Below are positions 17,960 to 26,536 of a stretch of 64,000 nucleotides of DNA, piece after piece; position 1 is the first letter of the stretch; every line of letters begins with the position of its first letter. The DNA lies in contig CBDFGG010000002.1 in NCBI GenBank assembly GCA_965247015.1, positions 248,001-312,000 on the forward strand. The letters are read 5' to 3'. Position numbers and translations under genes: made by a program. The notes below the pieces were generated by a model. The model saw only the letters and a program-made list of their open reading frames with translations, had not been told where the DNA came from and searched no databases. The DNA is from JAIXWP01 sp965247015. Lineage in GTDB: Bacteria; Bacteroidota; Bacteroidia; Flavobacteriales_D; Sanyastnellaceae.

Positions 17960-18010
17960 CCCCCCATTAGCATGGGGGGCTAATACCAGAAGGCATGCTC
18001 CGCATGCAGT
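17960..18010. repeat. Double-hairpin repeat element, copy 2
   Basis: 50 of 51 positions match copy 1. The one change (TCC for TGC) falls in the loop of the second hairpin, so both stems are kept. Confidence 0.8.
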
Positions 18011-18094
18011 CTCATCAATCTCTCAAAGACTTTTTTGCAAGAAGTTGAGAATCGAGAATTTCTTGTCATTTGTTCTCGGCGAAGCCGAGATCAC

Positions 18095-18123
18095 TTGTCT
18101 CTTGTCGTTTGTTGCTACATTTG
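18095..18123 (+). promoter_or_regulatory. Bacteroidota promoter abutting the ABC ATPase start
   Basis: TTG (18095-18097), an 18-base spacer, then TACATTTG (18116-18123, exact TAnnTTTG). The ATG at 18128 is only 4 bases further, so the transcript would be leaderless or nearly so. The -33 element lies inside the word array. Confidence 0.65.
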
Positions 18124-18127
18124 ACGC

Positions 18128-19789
18128 ATGCAGCAACCTCCTTTTCTCGAAGTCAACAATCTTTCACTTGGGTTTAAATCCGAGGGGGAAGTGCGCATGG
18201 TTTTGAAGGGGGTGTCATTTTCTGTATATGCAGGAAAGACGACTGCGATTGTGGGCGAATCAGGAAGTGGAAAGTCGGTCTCTTCGTTGAGCCTTATGAA
18301 TTTGCTACCAAAAAATAAGGTGGTGTATGATGCAGGAGAGTTTGTTTTTGAAAGCACTGATCATAAGGATCAAATCGCTCCCGGTGCATTGGCATTAGAA
18401 GAAATGAGAGGAGGCAAAATCGCAATGATTTTCCAAGAGCCAATGACTTCGCTCAATCCTGTAATGACATGTGGCGAGCAGATTGTTGAAATGCTCGAAC
18501 TACATACACATTGGAAAGGCAGTGAGGCCGAAAAACGTGCGGTGGAATTATTCAAGGAAGTGTTGTTGCCGAGACCCGAACAAATGTTCGGTCAGTATCC
18601 TCACCAATTATCGGGAGGACAGCGTCAACGCGTGATGATAGCTATGGCAATTGCCGCTGAGCCATCGCTTTTGATTGCGGATGAGCCAACCACAGCGCTC
18701 GATGTAACGGTGCAGGCATCCATACTAGAATTGCTAAAGAATTTGCAGACCAAATATGGAATGGCGATGATTTTTATCACACATGATCTTGGAGTGGTGA
18801 AGGCAATTGCCGACTATATCGTAGTGATGAAGAATGGAGAAGTGGTGGAGGCGGGGGATGCAAAGCAAGTACTCAATCATCCCAATCATGCATACACAAA
18901 AGGATTGCTAGAGTGCAAGCCTATTCCAGGTGTGAAGCTCGATCGACTCAAAACGATGAATGCCGACTATGAGCCGAAAATTATTTCTGAAATTTCAGAT
19001 GAGAAAAAGGATGTTTTAATCAGCATTAATGGCTTGTCAAAACAGTATATCAAGTCATCTGGAATTATTTTCAAAAAACAAGAAATTGTACAAGCGGTAC
19101 ATCCGCTGACTTTTGATATATACGAGGGAGAGACACTCGGATTGGTAGGCGAGAGTGGATGTGGTAAAACAACTTTGAGCAGAATGTTGCTTGGACTTAT
19201 ACCCTCATCGAGTGGAGAGGTTGTTTATCAAAATTGTGATTTGACCAAACTCAATTCTTCGCAGTGGAAGGCCTATCGCAAAGATCTTCAGATCATTTTC
19301 CAAGATCCATATTCAGCGTTGAATCCCAAACATACCATTGGCGACTTATTGATGGAGCCGTTGATAGTATTGGGACTCCATCGTAATCAGCACGATCGAT
19401 TGCAGCGAGTATATCAATTATTAGATCAAGTGGGTCTGCCTCGTGAAGCAGTGAATCGTTATCCTCATGAGTTCAGTGGTGGTCAGCGTCAACGCATCGT
19501 GATTGCACGTGCTTTATCTGTAGAACCACGCTTTATTATTTGTGATGAAAGTGTTGCAGCACTAGATGTTTCCGTGCAAGCACAAGTGTTGAATTTATTG
19601 AATGACTTGAAAAATGATTTAGGTCTAACTTATTTATTTATTTCACACGACTTGAGTGTAGTCTATCACATGAGCGATCGTATCATGGTAATGAACAAAG
19701 GAAAGATCGAAGAAATGGGCCCCGCCCAGCAAGTCTACCACCATCCCATTTCCGACTACACGAAGAAATTGTTGGGGAGTGTGATGTAG
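18128..19789 (+). CDS. Oligopeptide-type ABC transporter, fused double ATP-binding protein
   Basis: 553 residues with two complete ABC ATPase domains in one chain, like YejF or fused DppD-DppF. Domain 1 has Walker A GESGSGKS (about 41), signature LSGGQRQRV and Walker B LLIADEPTTALD. Domain 2 has Walker A GESGCGKT (about 345), signature FSGGQRQRI and Walker B FIICDESVAALD. Each domain ends with the C-terminal stretch typical of peptide/nickel importers (HAYTKGLLECKPIPG; DYTKKLLGSV). It energises import of peptides or related solutes at the inner membrane. No permease or binding protein lies in the window, so its partners are encoded elsewhere. The start is supported by the domain border. Confidence 0.93.
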   Translation: MQQPPFLEVNNLSLGFKSEGEVRMVLKGVSFSVYAGKTTAIVGESGSGKSVSSLSLMNLLPKNKVVYDAGEFVFESTDHKDQIAPGALALEEMRGGKIAMIFQEPMTSLNPVMTCGEQIVEMLELHTHWKGSEAEKRAVELFKEVLLPRPEQMFGQYPHQLSGGQRQRVMIAMAIAAEPSLLIADEPTTALDVTVQASILELLKNLQTKYGMAMIFITHDLGVVKAIADYIVVMKNGEVVEAGDAKQVLNHPNHAYTKGLLECKPIPGVKLDRLKTMNADYEPKIISEISDEKKDVLISINGLSKQYIKSSGIIFKKQEIVQAVHPLTFDIYEGETLGLVGESGCGKTTLSRMLLGLIPSSSGEVVYQNCDLTKLNSSQWKAYRKDLQIIFQDPYSALNPKHTIGDLLMEPLIVLGLHRNQHDRLQRVYQLLDQVGLPREAVNRYPHEFSGGQRQRIVIARALSVEPRFIICDESVAALDVSVQAQVLNLLNDLKNDLGLTYLFISHDLSVVYHMSDRIMVMNKGKIEEMGPAQQVYHHPISDYTKKLLGSVM

Positions 19790-20062
19790 TTCTTGGTTCA
19801 TAGTTCTTTGTTCTTGGTTCTTTGTTCTTGGAGAGGTTGCTCCACGGAACGGCAGGGTCCCTTCGACTTCGCATTTAATCTGCGCTCCGCTTGAATAAAT
19901 GCTCCGCTCAGGGAACGAGGCGATAGCCGAGTGCAGTCGAAGCTCCGTCCTGAGCTTGTCGAAGGGGGCGGTCCCAATGCGTGGAGCGACCTCTCCAAGA
20001 ACTAAGAACCAAGCACCAAGAACCCAGAACTATGAACCAAGAACCAAGAACTAAGAACTCCT
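19790..20062. repeat. Large inverted repeat of TTCTTGG/AAGAACC words with a TTCGAC repeat centre
   Basis: The left arm (19790-19845) is made of TTCTTGGTTC and TTTGTTCTTGG words; the right arm (19990-20060) is made of AAGAACCAAG and AACTAAGAAC words, its complement. AGAGGT...ACCTCT closes inside. The centre contains CCCTTCGACT, GCTCAGGGA and CCTGAGCTTGTCGAAGG, a dyad known as a dispersed repeat in many bacteria. No gene is seen in the spacer. Confidence 0.8.
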
Positions 20063-20070
20063 TATATTTG
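20063..20070 (+). promoter_or_regulatory. Bacteroidota -7 box for the carboxyltransferase operon
   Basis: TATATTTG is an exact TAnnTTTG match 17 bases before the ATG at 20088 and directly follows the AAGAACC array. No TTG is seen at -33. Confidence 0.6.
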
Positions 20071-20087
20071 CGACATAAAGCTTAGTT

Positions 20088-21629
20088 ATGACAGATAAAA
20101 TAGCGTTATTGGAATCGAAAATCGCTGAAGCCCAATTGGGTGGAGGACAGAAAAGAATTGACGCTCAACATAAAAAAGGCAAACTAACAGCCCGCGAACG
20201 CATCCACTTCCTACTGGATGAAGGTTCATTCGAAGAGCTCGGTATGCTTGTCACTCACCGCTCTACCAACTTTGGTTTGGATAAAGAGGTTTACCTTGGC
20301 GATGGAGTTGTTACCGGATACGGAACAATCAATGGCCGTTTGGTTTATGTCTTCTCTCAAGACTTCACAGTAATGGGTGGCTCTCTTGCTGAAGCTCATG
20401 CTGAAAAGATTTGTCGTGTGATGGATCTTGCAATGAAGAACGGAGCACCAGTGATTGGCCTCAACGATAGCGGTGGCGCACGTATTCAAGAGGGCGTCGT
20501 TTCTCTTGGTGGTTATGCCGATATCTTCTATCGCAACGTACAAGCGAGTGGTGTAGTGCCGCAGATTTCTGCTATCATGGGCCCATGCGCTGGTGGTGCG
20601 GTTTATAGCCCAGCTCTCACGGATTTTATCATGATGGTGGAAAACACAAGCTATATGTTTGTGACCGGACCTAACGTTGTAAAAACTGTAACGCACGAAG
20701 AAGTAACAAGTGAAGAACTCGGTGGTGCAAGCACTCACAGTACGAAAAGTGGTGTGACACATTTCACTGCAGAAAATGATATTGCGTGTATTCAAAAAAT
20801 AAGAACACTGCTTTCTTACATGCCTCAGAACTGCGAAGAGCAGGCTCCTTCGGTAGCTTATGAAGCAAGCAATGAATCTCGTCCAGATTTGGATGCAATT
20901 ATTCCGGCGAATCCAAACCAACCATACGATATGCACGAAGTGATCTCGAAGGTCATTGATGCTGAATCTTGGATGGAAGTACATAAAGATTATGCGGAAA
21001 ATATCATTGTTGGCTTCGCTCGTCTTGCGGGCAGAAGCATTGGTATTGTAGCGAATCAACCGGCTTACCTCGCTGGAGTTCTCGATATTAAATCGTCAAA
21101 TAAAGCTGCGCGTTTCGTGAGATTCTGCGATGCATTCAATATCCCACTTTTGGTTTTTGAAGATGTACCTGGTTTCTTACCGGGCACGGATCAAGAATGG
21201 AATGGTATCATCTCAAATGGTGCAAAATTACTTTACGCATTTAGCGAAGCTACTGTTCCTCGTGTCACTGTTATCACTCGCAAAGCCTACGGTGGAGCGT
21301 ATGATGTGATGAATTCAAAACATATCGGTGCTGACATGAACTATGCTTGGCCAACTGCAGAAATTGCAGTGATGGGAGCGAAAGGAGCTGCGGAAATTAT
21401 TTTCAAAAAAGAAATAACCGAAGCTGCAGACGCTACAGCAAAGTGGAAAGAGAAAGAATCAGAATACGCAGAGAAATTTGCTAACCCATATAGCGCCGCT
21501 GAAAGAGGGTATGTGGATGAAGTAATCAAACCTTCACAAACAAGAGAGAAGTTGATCAAGGCTTTTGCAATGCTTGAAAACAAAGCAGAGAAAATGCCGA
21601 GAAAGAAACACTCTAACATGCCTCTTTAA
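20088..21629 (+). CDS. pccB: Acyl-CoA carboxylase carboxyltransferase subunit (propionyl-CoA carboxylase beta type)
   Basis: 513-residue crotonase-fold carboxyltransferase with N and C halves. The glycine-rich oxyanion segments are visible as [10 protein letters not shown] and [14 protein letters not shown] in the first half, and [20 protein letters not shown] and [10 protein letters not shown] in the second. It transfers CO2 from carboxybiotin to an acyl-CoA, most often propionyl-CoA; the same family includes methylmalonyl-CoA decarboxylase alpha subunits, so the direction is not certain. No biotin carboxylase or carrier subunit is adjacent. It heads a likely operon with yicC (11-base gap), gmk and nadD. 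Confidence 0.92.
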   Translation: MTDKIALLESKIAEAQLGGGQKRIDAQHKKGKLTARERIHFLLDEGSFEELGMLVTHRSTNFGLDKEVYLGDGVVTGYGTINGRLVYVFSQDFTVMGGSLAEAHAEKICRVMDLAMKNGAPVIGLNDSGGARIQEGVVSLGGYADIFYRNVQASGVVPQISAIMGPCAGGAVYSPALTDFIMMVENTSYMFVTGPNVVKTVTHEEVTSEELGGASTHSTKSGVTHFTAENDIACIQKIRTLLSYMPQNCEEQAPSVAYEASNESRPDLDAIIPANPNQPYDMHEVISKVIDAESWMEVHKDYAENIIVGFARLAGRSIGIVANQPAYLAGVLDIKSSNKAARFVRFCDAFNIPLLVFEDVPGFLPGTDQEWNGIISNGAKLLYAFSEATVPRVTVITRKAYGGAYDVMNSKHIGADMNYAWPTAEIAVMGAKGAAEIIFKKEITEAADATAKWKEKESEYAEKFANPYSAAERGYVDEVIKPSQTREKLIKAFAMLENKAEKMPRKKHSNMPL

Positions 21630-21640
21630 TTTTATTTTCT

Positions 21641-22510
21641 ATGCTAAGATCAATGACGGGCTTCGGTAAAGCTGAAGCGACCATCGGACCAAAAAAGTTT
21701 ACTGTTGAAGTGAGATCACTCAATAGCAAACAACTCGATTTGAATTTGCGAATTCCAAGTTTGTATCGTGAAAAGGAATTGGAATTACGCTCATGGTTGA
21801 GTGAAAATGTACTGCGTGGTAAAGCAGATGCATTGATCTATTATGAAAGCTTAGAAGCCGAAAAGCGTATGTCCATCAATGCGCAATTGCTTGAGGCGTA
21901 TTACGAAGATTTAAAAGCATTTGGAGATAAAGTGGGAATGACCAATGCAGATTATCTAAATGCATTGATGCGTATTCCAGATATCATGAAGCCTGAATCA
22001 CAAGAACTCGATGAGTCTGAATGGGCGCAATTGTTTGAACTTGTGAAAGAAGCTTATCGTCGCTTTGATTCTTATCGAAAGATCGAAGGTGGTAAATTGG
22101 AAGAAGATTTTAGAAAAAGAATTCAACTCATTCTCGATTACAGAGATGGTCTAGAAGGCCCGATAGCCGCTCGTTCGGAGAAAATCAAAGAAAAGTTGAA
22201 GAACAATCTTGCTGAACTCATTCCAATTGATAAAATCGATCCGAATCGTTTTGAGCAAGAAATGATTTACTACTTGGAGCGTTTGGATGTAACAGAAGAA
22301 TACCAACGACTCACTACCAACTGTGAGCACTTTGTAGACGAATTGAAAGAGGACAATCAAGGAAAAAAACTCGGATTTATTTCTCAAGAAATAGGAAGAG
22401 AGATCAACACCATTGGTTCAAAGGCCAACGATGCTGATATGCAGAAACTCGTCGTTAAGATGAAAGATGAGTTGGAAAAAATTAAAGAACAGATCAACAA
22501 CGTTCTATAA
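21641..22510 (+). CDS. yicC: YicC/YloC family endoribonuclease
   Basis: 289 residues. The N-terminal MLRSMTGFGKAE and RSLNSKQLDLNLRIP and the C-terminal EIGREINTIGSKANDA are hallmarks of the YicC/YloC family, shown in other bacteria to act as endoribonuclease. Length matches. It is cytosolic. It sits 11 bases after pccB and just before gmk, a conserved neighbour in many genomes. Confidence 0.94.
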   Translation: MLRSMTGFGKAEATIGPKKFTVEVRSLNSKQLDLNLRIPSLYREKELELRSWLSENVLRGKADALIYYESLEAEKRMSINAQLLEAYYEDLKAFGDKVGMTNADYLNALMRIPDIMKPESQELDESEWAQLFELVKEAYRRFDSYRKIEGGKLEEDFRKRIQLILDYRDGLEGPIAARSEKIKEKLKNNLAELIPIDKIDPNRFEQEMIYYLERLDVTEEYQRLTTNCEHFVDELKEDNQGKKLGFISQEIGREINTIGSKANDADMQKLVVKMKDELEKIKEQINNVL

Positions 22511-22546
22511 ATTTTCAAATCTGCTTTTTCTTTTGTTAATTCGCCT

Positions 22547-23125
22547 ATGGAATTAAAGCAAGGTAAAGCCATTATATTTTCAGCCCCCAGTGGTGCAGGT
22601 AAAACAACTATTGTGCATCATCTTCTGGGTAATGAAGCCTTGCGTTTATCTTTTTCTGTTTCTGCTACAAGCCGCCCAAAGCGCGGTCATGAACAAGACG
22701 GGAAAGATTATTATTTCCTTTCAGCAGATGATTTTTTAAAGCGCGCAAAGGCAGGTGAATTCGTGGAGTGGGAAGAAGTTTACAAAGACCAATACTACGG
22801 TACCTTGAAGTCAGAAATCGAGCGCATTTGGGCAGAAGGCAAAAATGTAATCTTTGATGTAGATGTGGTCGGTGGGTTGAATCTCAAAAAAATATTCGGA
22901 GATAGCGCTCTTGCTGTTTTTGTTCAACCTCCAAGTATCGAAGTGCTCAATTTTAGATTGCGTAATCGCTCTACTGAAACCCCAGAAAAAATTGCAATGC
23001 GTATCGAAAAGGCAAAACACGAAATGGCATTTGCTCCAAAATTTGATATGGTTTTGATCAATGATAAACTTCCGGAGGCCTTGGCTCAAGCGGAATCACG
23101 TGTTCAGGAATTTATCGCATCTTGA
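22547..23125 (+). CDS. gmk: Guanylate kinase
   Basis: 192-residue GMP kinase (GMP + ATP to GDP + ADP). The P-loop APSGAGKTT is at about residue 13. SATSRPKRGHEQDGKDYYFL is the GMP-binding segment, and the lid contains NRSTETPEKIAMRI. Length is typical. Its stop overlaps the TTG start of nadD, so the two are coupled. Confidence 0.96.
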   Translation: MELKQGKAIIFSAPSGAGKTTIVHHLLGNEALRLSFSVSATSRPKRGHEQDGKDYYFLSADDFLKRAKAGEFVEWEEVYKDQYYGTLKSEIERIWAEGKNVIFDVDVVGGLNLKKIFGDSALAVFVQPPSIEVLNFRLRNRSTETPEKIAMRIEKAKHEMAFAPKFDMVLINDKLPEALAQAESRVQEFIAS

Positions 23126-23706
23126 AAAAAATAGGTCTTTATTTTGGTTCGTTCAATCCGATTCACGTCGGACACTTAATCATTGCAGATTATTTTGCAC
23201 AACAGAATTTGTTTGATGAGGTATGGCTTGTTGTAAGTCCACACAATCCATTGAAAGATCCAAAAGACCTCGCAGCGGTCGAACACCGTCTCGCGATGGC
23301 GCGCATCGCTACTGCTGATCATCCCATTCTTAAAGTGAGCGATATCGAAACGACGTTACCTTCACCATCATTTACAGTGAATACACTCAAAGCACTTCAA
23401 GAGCAACATCCAGATGTGCAGTGGTCTGTCCTCATTGGAGAAGATAGCTTAGTCCATTTTGATATGTGGAAAGATTATCAATGGCTCATGGAGTCATTTT
23501 CATTCTTTGTTTTTCCAAGAGTCTTGTCTGACGAGGAACGAGATATCATCAAGTCTAAGAATTTTCCAGTACAAATGGTCAATGCGCCATTGATTGAAGT
23601 GAGCAGCACAAGCATCAGACAGAAGCTGCGCTCGGGTACATCCATCAAGTATCTTGTCACTCATGTTGTGGAAAATTATCTTTCTGAGCATCAACTTTAT
23701 CATTGA
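23122..23706 (+). CDS. nadD: Nicotinate-nucleotide adenylyltransferase
   Basis: 194-residue nucleotidyltransferase that makes deamido-NAD from NaMN and ATP. It has the GSFNPIHVGHL motif (T/HxGH) at about residues 9-19 and the C-terminal SSTSIRQKLRSG motif (ISSTxIR). It begins with TTG, whose last two bases are shared with the gmk TGA stop, suggesting translational coupling. Length and motifs are complete. Confidence 0.95.
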   Translation: MKKIGLYFGSFNPIHVGHLIIADYFAQQNLFDEVWLVVSPHNPLKDPKDLAAVEHRLAMARIATADHPILKVSDIETTLPSPSFTVNTLKALQEQHPDVQWSVLIGEDSLVHFDMWKDYQWLMESFSFFVFPRVLSDEERDIIKSKNFPVQMVNAPLIEVSSTSIRQKLRSGTSIKYLVTHVVENYLSEHQLYH

Positions 23707-23736
23707 TTTTTCTTCGAAATTCTTCATCTTCGCTAC

Positions 23737-25164
23737 ATGTTCGACGAAGAAAGTAAACGTGTAGGCACCTTCCTTTTGGCGGGTGCTGTGATTATGAGTG
23801 TGCTTGTAGTTTTATCCACCGGTGATTATCAAGGGGGAGATACCTATCAGCATTTTATGATTGCTAAATGGGCTTTTCAGCATCCCTATTTATTTCTAGA
23901 TCATTGGGGAAAACCTTTCTTTACTGCGTCTGTCGCTCCAGCAGCACAAATTGGTTATTGGGCAGTGAAACTGCAAAATGTACTGTTCGGTTTTATCAGT
24001 GCTTGGCATGCGTTTAAAATTGCCCGGCACCTCGGACATAAAATGGCGTGGCCTGCGGCTTTCATGACCTTGTGCGCCCCTATTTTTTTCGTCCACCTCA
24101 ATTCCGCAATGACGGAAATATTATTCAGCACGGTCATCACCGTTTCAATTTATTGGATCATGAAGGAACGTTGGTGGTCAGGAGCCATTCTTCTTTCATT
24201 CCTACCTTTCGTACGTACGGAGGGATTTGTTTTAATTCCATTCATCAGCCTTTGGTTTTTATTGAATAAAAAATGGCTTCCATTTATGATGCTAGGCTTC
24301 GGCACCGTTGTCTATAGTGTGCTTGGCTATTTCTTCTATTTCCATGACATCATGTGGGTGTTTCATCGCAACCCGTACGAGGTCAATGTAGATTTTTACG
24401 GTAGCGGAAACTGGCACCATTTCATATCGACCAATTATGTGACATGGGGTGTTCCGATGTTCATCTCATTGTGCGCCGGTTTTTATTGGATTTTACGTTC
24501 ATGGAAACGTCATGTGGGTAGATTAGAAATAGGACTTAGAAAAGAACTTTGGCTCGTTGTTTTACCATCTATCGTTTTCTTGCTATTTCATGGATTAGCT
24601 TGGTGGTTGGGTAAATTAGCGAGTGTCGGAGAAATTCGAGTGCTCGCTTCATTGATGCCTTTGTATGCAGTGATGGCATGCCGCGGATTTAATTGGCTGA
24701 ACAAACTTTTCGAAGAAAAGAGCAGAAGGCATAGCGTGCGTTTTATTTCATTCTATTCTGTTTTGATCCTAGTGATGCCTTTTTTGTTTTTCCCGCTCCC
24801 TATGCCGCGCAGAAAGAGCCAAATCGTGATGAATGAAGTGCACGAGTGGCTAGAAGAACGCAGTCCAGTGAGTGGAAGAGTTTGGTACTTCGATCCGCAA
24901 ATCGCTTTTCAAGGCAATCACGATCCATTCATTCAAGGAAATGTGAGACCTTATTTTGAAAACGACTCCACGCCTGCACAGCGAATGAGAAGCGGCGACC
25001 TCATGATTTGGGACGCGCACTTTGCAGACAATGAAGGCCGCACTTCTATCGATTTATTGAGCGATACATCGCAATTTAATTTGTTGGAGGTGTTCAAACC
25101 TGAAAAGCCTTTCAATACATTTGATGGTAATGACTATGTTGTAAAAATCTTCCAACGCAAATGA
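23737..25164 (+). CDS. Polytopic membrane protein, GT-C glycosyltransferase-like
   Basis: 475 residues with about ten hydrophobic segments spread over the first 360 residues and a soluble tail of about 100. An acidic pair in the first external loop (STGDYQGGDTYQH) and the overall pattern recall GT-C fold lipid-linked glycosyltransferases (ArnT/PMT-like). No family-specific motif is certain, so the call rests on topology. Its stop overlaps the ogt start (ATGA), which suggests cotranscription with ogt and the gmk-nadD unit. Confidence 0.6.
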   Translation: MFDEESKRVGTFLLAGAVIMSVLVVLSTGDYQGGDTYQHFMIAKWAFQHPYLFLDHWGKPFFTASVAPAAQIGYWAVKLQNVLFGFISAWHAFKIARHLGHKMAWPAAFMTLCAPIFFVHLNSAMTEILFSTVITVSIYWIMKERWWSGAILLSFLPFVRTEGFVLIPFISLWFLLNKKWLPFMMLGFGTVVYSVLGYFFYFHDIMWVFHRNPYEVNVDFYGSGNWHHFISTNYVTWGVPMFISLCAGFYWILRSWKRHVGRLEIGLRKELWLVVLPSIVFLLFHGLAWWLGKLASVGEIRVLASLMPLYAVMACRGFNWLNKLFEEKSRRHSVRFISFYSVLILVMPFLFFPLPMPRRKSQIVMNEVHEWLEERSPVSGRVWYFDPQIAFQGNHDPFIQGNVRPYFENDSTPAQRMRSGDLMIWDAHFADNEGRTSIDLLSDTSQFNLLEVFKPEKPFNTFDGNDYVVKIFQRK

Positions 25165-25637
25165 AATACACTGCTTGTCTTTCCTCACCACTAGGGTGGT
25201 TGCACATCACAGCATCTGATCTGGGAGTGGAGCGCATTGACATGAAGGATGAAGGTGTGGCGCATCATGATGATCACTTCATTATACATGAATGTGTGCG
25301 CCAATTGAATGAATATTTTGAAGGCGAAAGAGAAATTTTTACAGTCCCTATCCATCTTCAAGGGACGCATTTTCAATTGAACGTTTGGGAGGAGTTGATG
25401 AAAATTCCTTTCGCGAAAACGTATTGCTACGAGGACATTGCCAGAAAATTAGGAGACGTAAAAGTGATTCGCGCCGCAGCCACCGCCAATGGCCGTAATC
25501 CCGTTCCAATCATCGTTCCTTGCCACCGAGTCATTGGAAAGAACGGAACCCTCACGGGATATTCCGGCGGACTCCACCGCAAAAAATGGCTCCTCGATTT
25601 CGAACTCCGCCTCATCGCCCCAGAATTGATAAAATAG
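25161..25637 (+). CDS. ogt: Methylated-DNA--protein-cysteine methyltransferase
   Basis: 158-residue suicide enzyme that removes alkyl groups from O6-alkylguanine in DNA. The acceptor cysteine is in IIVPCHRVIGKNG. The helix-turn-helix region shows IPFAKTYCYEDIA and NPVPIIVPC, and the C-terminal LTGYSGGLHRKKWLL is complete. Length is that of Ogt without an AdaA domain. Its ATG overlaps the TGA of the preceding membrane protein gene. Confidence 0.95.
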   Translation: MKYTACLSSPLGWLHITASDLGVERIDMKDEGVAHHDDHFIIHECVRQLNEYFEGEREIFTVPIHLQGTHFQLNVWEELMKIPFAKTYCYEDIARKLGDVKVIRAAATANGRNPVPIIVPCHRVIGKNGTLTGYSGGLHRKKWLLDFELRLIAPELIK

Positions 25638-25663
25638 CCGAGCAGTGTAGCTTTGCCTCGTGA

Positions 25664-25683
25664 AGCCACGCTACAGCGTGGCT
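25664..25683. repeat. Perfect hairpin after ogt
   Basis: AGCCACGC-TACA-GCGTGGCT has an 8-bp perfect stem, without a T tract on the plus strand. It may be a terminator-like or REP-like element. An outer TGTAGC...GCTACA pairing is an alternative fold. Confidence 0.6.
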
Positions 25684-25689
25684 GTGCGG

Positions 25690-25720
25690 TTGCATTTATA
25701 AAAAGAAAACCTTATATTTG
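25690..25720 (+). promoter_or_regulatory. Bacteroidota promoter of the metal-handling cluster
   Basis: TTG at 25690-25692, a 20-base spacer and TATATTTG at 25713-25720 (exact TAnnTTTG) precede the ATG at 25725 by 4 bases, so the transcript may be leaderless. Confidence 0.65.
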
Positions 25721-25724
25721 TAGT

Positions 25725-26120
25725 ATGCGCAAATTTTTCGCAATAGTCCTGGTCGCTGTGTACACCCTGCTTTCTACGGGGATGACGCTGCATTTGCACT
25801 ATTGCATGGGGAATCTGAAGCACGTTTCGGTAGCTAGCGATGATATGGGATGTTGCAAAACGGACCACTCATGTACGGGTACCGAAATTCACAGCAGCTG
25901 TTGCTCTGATCAGAATATCAACTTTGATCTCGAAGTTGAACAAAGTAGAGTACCTGAATTTTATTGGAGCGCCCCAGCGGTGTTGGTTTCGACATTAGAA
26001 CCTATCGCTCTTTATATTCCAATAAAAGAAGAAAAACTAAATGTCTATCACACGGACAGCGGCCCACCGCTGAAACGACCGTTATATCAGCTCTATTCTT
26101 GCTATACGCTCTACGCGTAA
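25725..26120 (+). CDS. HYC_CC_PP-type exported small protein
   Basis: 131 residues with an N-terminal hydrophobic signal segment. The diagnostic blocks are HYCMG, two CC pairs (MGCCKTD, SSCCSDQ) and a C-terminal GPPLKRPLYQLY. This pattern matches the Bacteroidota family named HYC_CC_PP after these motifs, whose role is not proven. The cysteines and histidines point to metal binding in the envelope. The ATG at 25725 is chosen because the promoter box ends 4 bases upstream; a longer frame from 25653 begins before it. It is first in a cluster with an HMA protein and a TonB receptor. Confidence 0.8.
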   Translation: MRKFFAIVLVAVYTLLSTGMTLHLHYCMGNLKHVSVASDDMGCCKTDHSCTGTEIHSSCCSDQNINFDLEVEQSRVPEFYWSAPAVLVSTLEPIALYIPIKEEKLNVYHTDSGPPLKRPLYQLYSCYTLYA

Positions 26121-26185
26121 TTAATTTATAGTAACCATCATCTCTGCAGGAGATAATGTCAATGCGGTTTTACTATAAATTAATT
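26119..26185 (+). promoter_or_regulatory. Perfect 16-bp inverted repeat between metal-handling genes
   Basis: AATTAATTTATAGTAA (26119-26134) and its exact complement TTACTATAAATTAATT (26170-26185) enclose an inner stem ATCTC-TGCAG-GAGAT (26140-26154). The element fills the spacer from the preceding stop codon to 4 bases before the HMA gene start. It may regulate expression of the downstream pair or process the mRNA. There is no T tract. Confidence 0.65.
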
Positions 26186-26189
26186 TATC

Positions 26190-26534
26190 ATGAAAAAAAT
26201 AATCATTCTATTCATAGCACTTCTAAGTGCATCAAGTCTTTTCTCACAAACTTCCAAAAAGCCAGTTACGGTTAAAATTCATGTAGCTGGAATCTGTGGA
26301 ATGTGCGAGACACAAATCGAAAAAGCGCTGGATACTAAAGGTGTGGTAGCGGCTGACTATGACTTGGAGTCGAACATCGCAACTGTTACATACAAGCCGA
26401 AAAAGATTTCGGAAGATCAACTTCACAAGGTGATCAATGAAATGGGCTACGACACGGATAAGTCGAAAGCTTCTGACGAGCAATACAGCCGTGTGCACGA
26501 CTGTTGTAAGTATCGCGAACAAGAAAAGCACTAA
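26190..26534 (+). CDS. Exported heavy-metal-associated (HMA) domain protein
   Basis: 114 residues. A signal peptide ends near FSQ at about residue 20, followed by one HMA ferredoxin-like domain with a CGMCETQIEKAL metal site (CxxC). The C-terminal tail carries DCCKYREQEKH, a second possible site. Unlike cytosolic CopZ, it is exported, so it likely binds a soft metal such as copper in the periplasm. It lies 2 bases from the TonB receptor gene, indicating tight coupling. The metal is inferred, not shown. Confidence 0.85.
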   Translation: MKKIIILFIALLSASSLFSQTSKKPVTVKIHVAGICGMCETQIEKALDTKGVVAADYDLESNIATVTYKPKKISEDQLHKVINEMGYDTDKSKASDEQYSRVHDCCKYREQEKH

Positions 26535-26536
26535 TC

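Larger units (their letters stand above)
17677..18127. repeat. Gene-free spacer with word repeats and duplicated hairpin element
   Basis: No gene is seen in these 451 bases. The spacer holds a run of TTCTCGATT/TTTCGATT words at about 17745-17796, two copies of a 51-base double-hairpin element (17825-17875 and 17960-18010), and a GACAAGT/TTGTCATTT word array with a CTCGGC-GAA-GCCGAG palindrome at about 18040-18115. The last array runs into the promoter of the next gene. Confidence 0.75.

Noticed and set aside
17825..18010. CRISPR or insertion-sequence ends
   Set aside because: Only two copies exist, no transposase is nearby, and both are in the same orientation with an 84-base gap.
20226..21059. 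Long minus-strand open frame (277 codons) opposite the carboxyltransferase gene
   Set aside because: It lies entirely inside a well-conserved gene, has no recognisable family or signal, and its composition (many His, Cys, Arg) is that of an antisense shadow.
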